Assembly (NCBI GenBank): GCA_002278985.1
Contig: NCJP01000092.1
Location: 1-6,629 of the forward strand
Length of the DNA: 6,629 nucleotides
DNA from: Erythrobacter sp. 34-65-8
GTDB lineage: Bacteria > Pseudomonadota > Alphaproteobacteria > Sphingomonadales > Sphingomonadaceae
Reading direction: 5' to 3'
Shown here: positions 4,830 to 6,629 of the stretch, in pieces
Layout of the letters: each line of letters starts with the position of its first letter
Position numbering within the stretch: position 1 is the stretch's first letter
Notes under the pieces: generated by a model
Seen by the model: only the letters and a program-made list of their open reading frames with translations
Databases searched by the model: none
Told to the model about the DNA's origin: nothing
Program-made: the position numbers and the translations under genes

Positions 4830-6629
4830 ATGAAAAGGTTCGCAATCGCGGCGGCGCTCACGCTGGTCACATCAACGCTGGTTCTGGGCAGCTGCAAGGA
4901 TACCAGCATGCCGGAAGGCGGGATCGACATGGCCCGACTGCTGGCCGCCGATGCCGATACGGCCAACTGGATCACCCACGGGCGGACCTATTCCGAGCAG
5001 CGCTATTCTCCGCTCGATGCCGTGAACACGGACAATGTCGGCGAGCTCGGCCTCGCCTGGTCGGCTGACATGGACACCGCGCGCGGGCAGGAGGCCACCC
5101 CGCTGGTGCTCGACGGCAAGCTCTATCTCACCACCGCATGGAGCAAGGTGAAGGCCTTCGATGCCGCCACCGGCAAGCTGTTGTGGGAATACGATCCCAA
5201 GGTGCCGGGCGAAACCGCGGTCAAGGCCTGCTGCGACGTGGTCAACCGGGGCCTCGCCACCTGGGGAGACCGGCTCTTCCTCGGCACGCTCGACGGGCGG
5301 CTGATCGCGCTGAATCGCGAAACCGGCGCAGTCGAGTGGGAAAAGGTCACTGTCGACCAGTCGCAGAGCTACACAATCACCGGCGCGCCGCGCGTGATCG
5401 ACGGCAAGGTCATCATCGGCAATGGCGGGGCGGAGTTCGGCGTGCGCGGCTATGTCGCCGCCTATGATGTGGCCGACGGCGAGGAGCTGTGGCGGTTCTA
5501 CACCGTGCCCGACCAGCCGTCTGACGATGATCCGGAATACCTCAAGAAAGCCGCTGAAACATGGAGCGGCGAATACTGGAACATCGGCGGCGGCGGCACG
5601 GTGTGGGATTCGATGGCCTACGATCCGGAGCTGGACCTGCTCTATATCGGGGTCGGCAACGGAAGCCCGTGGAACCGCGCCTATCGCAGCCCGGGTGCGG
5701 ACGGCACCGGCGAAGGCGACAACCTCTACCTCTCCAGCATCGTCGCCATCCGGCCGGGGACCGGCGAATATGTGTGGCATTACCAGACCACGCCGGGCGA
5801 AACCTGGGACTATACCGCGACCCAGCACATCATGCTGGCCGACATGGAAATCGGCGGAAAACCGCGCAAGGTGCTGATGCAGGCGCCGAAGAACGGGTTC
5901 TTCTACGTGATCGACCGCGAGACGGGCGCGTTCATCAGCGCCCAGCCCTATGTCACGGTCAACTGGGCCAGCGGGATCGACCAGAAAACCGGTCGCCCGA
6001 TCGAAAACCCGGAAACGCGGGTGGACAAGACCGGCAAGCCTGCAATCGTCACCCCCGGCGCGCTGGGCGGGCACAACTGGCACCCGATGGCCTACCACCC
6101 GGGCGAGAACCTGGTCTACATCCCGGCATTCGAGGCAGCGATGGCCTATGCGCCGGAAGCGAACTGGAAGCCCGATCGCAAGCGCGGCTTCAACGTCGGG
6201 TTCGATCTCGGCGCGGGCGACCTGCCGCCCGATCTCGGCATTCGCAAGGAGGTCGCGGGCACATTGAAGGGCATGCTGGTGGCATGGGACCCGGTGGCAC
6301 AGAAGGCCCGCTGGACCGTGCCGCACCCCGGCCCCTGGAACGGCGGCCTGCTGGCAACCGGAGGCGGACTGGTGTTCCAGGGCACCGCCGGGAGCGAGTT
6401 CAACGCCTACAGCGCCAGGGACGGCAAGAAGTTGTGGAGCTTCCCCGCGCAGACCGGCGTGGTGGCCCCGCCGATCACCTACACGGTCAACGGCGAACAG
6501 TATGTCGCGGTGCTGGCCGGCTGGGGCGGCGCCTATGCCCTGTCGGTCGACGGCGAGCTGATCGACCGATTGAAGCCGGTGCAGAACCTCAGCCGCCTGC
6601 TGGTGTTCAAGCTGGGCGGTACCGCCAAG
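4830..6629 (+). CDS. PQQ-dependent alcohol dehydrogenase (quinohemoprotein type), 3' truncated by window end
   Basis: 600 codons are visible with no stop. The N-terminus is a lipoprotein-like signal with lipobox LGSC (19-22), placing it in the periplasm, probably membrane-anchored. The rest is the eight-bladed PQQ propeller, with W-motif repeats such as AFDAATGKLLW (109-119), AYDVADGEELW (211-221) and AYSARDGKKLW (526-536). Assigned by analogy to methanol and ethanol dehydrogenases: PQQ-binding E88, the adjacent-Cys disulfide C134-C135, R140, metal ligands E202 and N277, W259 stacking on PQQ, catalytic D327 in TWDYT, and K354. T329 sits where lanthanide enzymes carry an extra Asp, so calcium is the predicted metal. 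The sequence reaches LLVFKLGGTAK, a usual junction to a C-terminal cytochrome c in type II enzymes; that part is not visible. Substrate cannot be read from sequence; primary or secondary alcohols are likely. Start: ATG at 4830, five bases after GGGGAGAGG. Confidence 0.95.
   Translation, partial: MKRFAIAAALTLVTSTLVLGSCKDTSMPEGGIDMARLLAADADTANWITHGRTYSEQRYSPLDAVNTDNVGELGLAWSADMDTARGQEATPLVLDGKLYLTTAWSKVKAFDAATGKLLWEYDPKVPGETAVKACCDVVNRGLATWGDRLFLGTLDGRLIALNRETGAVEWEKVTVDQSQSYTITGAPRVIDGKVIIGNGGAEFGVRGYVAAYDVADGEELWRFYTVPDQPSDDDPEYLKKAAETWSGEYWNIGGGGTVWDSMAYDPELDLLYIGVGNGSPWNRAYRSPGADGTGEGDNLYLSSIVAIRPGTGEYVWHYQTTPGETWDYTATQHIMLADMEIGGKPRKVLMQAPKNGFFYVIDRETGAFISAQPYVTVNWASGIDQKTGRPIENPETRVDKTGKPAIVTPGALGGHNWHPMAYHPGENLVYIPAFEAAMAYAPEANWKPDRKRGFNVGFDLGAGDLPPDLGIRKEVAGTLKGMLVAWDPVAQKARWTVPHPGPWNGGLLATGGGLVFQGTAGSEFNAYSARDGKKLWSFPAQTGVVAPPITYTVNGEQYVAVLAGWGGAYALSVDGELIDRLKPVQNLSRLLVFKLGGTAK

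Noticed and set aside
4872..6326. Minus-strand open frame of 484 codons, longer than most real genes here
   Set aside because: It is wholly antisense to the PQQ dehydrogenase, whose motifs are clear. The antisense protein shows no motif and the length follows from GC-rich third positions.

Overview
The window looks like ordinary chromosome from a GC-rich alphaproteobacterium. Gene content and protein style suggest Sphingomonadales (the Erythrobacter / Altererythrobacter / Novosphingobium neighbourhood): a tRNA-Leu beside an NDUFA9-like reductase gene, an SPFH/NfeD pair, a Tat-type dienelactone hydrolase and a PQQ alcohol dehydrogenase. This placement is inferred from protein recognition only. 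No insertion sequence, phage gene, CRISPR array or rRNA is visible.

Layout. Bases 1-194 hold no convincing gene, only a cluster of GGCC-type inverted repeats at 34-78. A class II tRNA-Leu(CAG) is on the minus strand (195-281), with a plausible promoter carrying an exact TTGACA box. An atypical SDR of the complex I NDUFA9 family (466-1413, +) meets an NfeD-family membrane protein (1423-1869, -) tail to tail. The NfeD gene is translationally coupled through TGATG to an upstream SPFH/stomatin-like gene (1869-2855, -), so the two form a membrane-microdomain or membrane-quality-control operon.

A 112-base divergent spacer with a perfect 7-bp inverted repeat separates that operon from a plus-strand pair. 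The pair is an unrecognised 106-aa protein (2968-3288) and, overlapping it by 13 bases, a single-domain CheY-like response regulator with an unusual Ala/Pro-rich N-terminal extension (3276-3800). Two bases later comes the convergent end of a Tat-exported dienelactone-hydrolase-family protein (3803-4681, -). Across a 148-base spacer, a large PQQ-dependent alcohol dehydrogenase (4830 to the window end, +) is transcribed away from it. Its eight-bladed propeller is essentially complete, but any C-terminal cytochrome c lies outside the window.

Functionally there are three small modules: membrane organisation (SPFH + NfeD), signalling (unknown protein + receiver), and periplasmic oxidation or hydrolysis (PQQ dehydrogenase + hydrolase). 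No clearly new system is evident. The least explained parts are the 106-aa protein/receiver pair and the possible link between the exported hydrolase and the quinoprotein.
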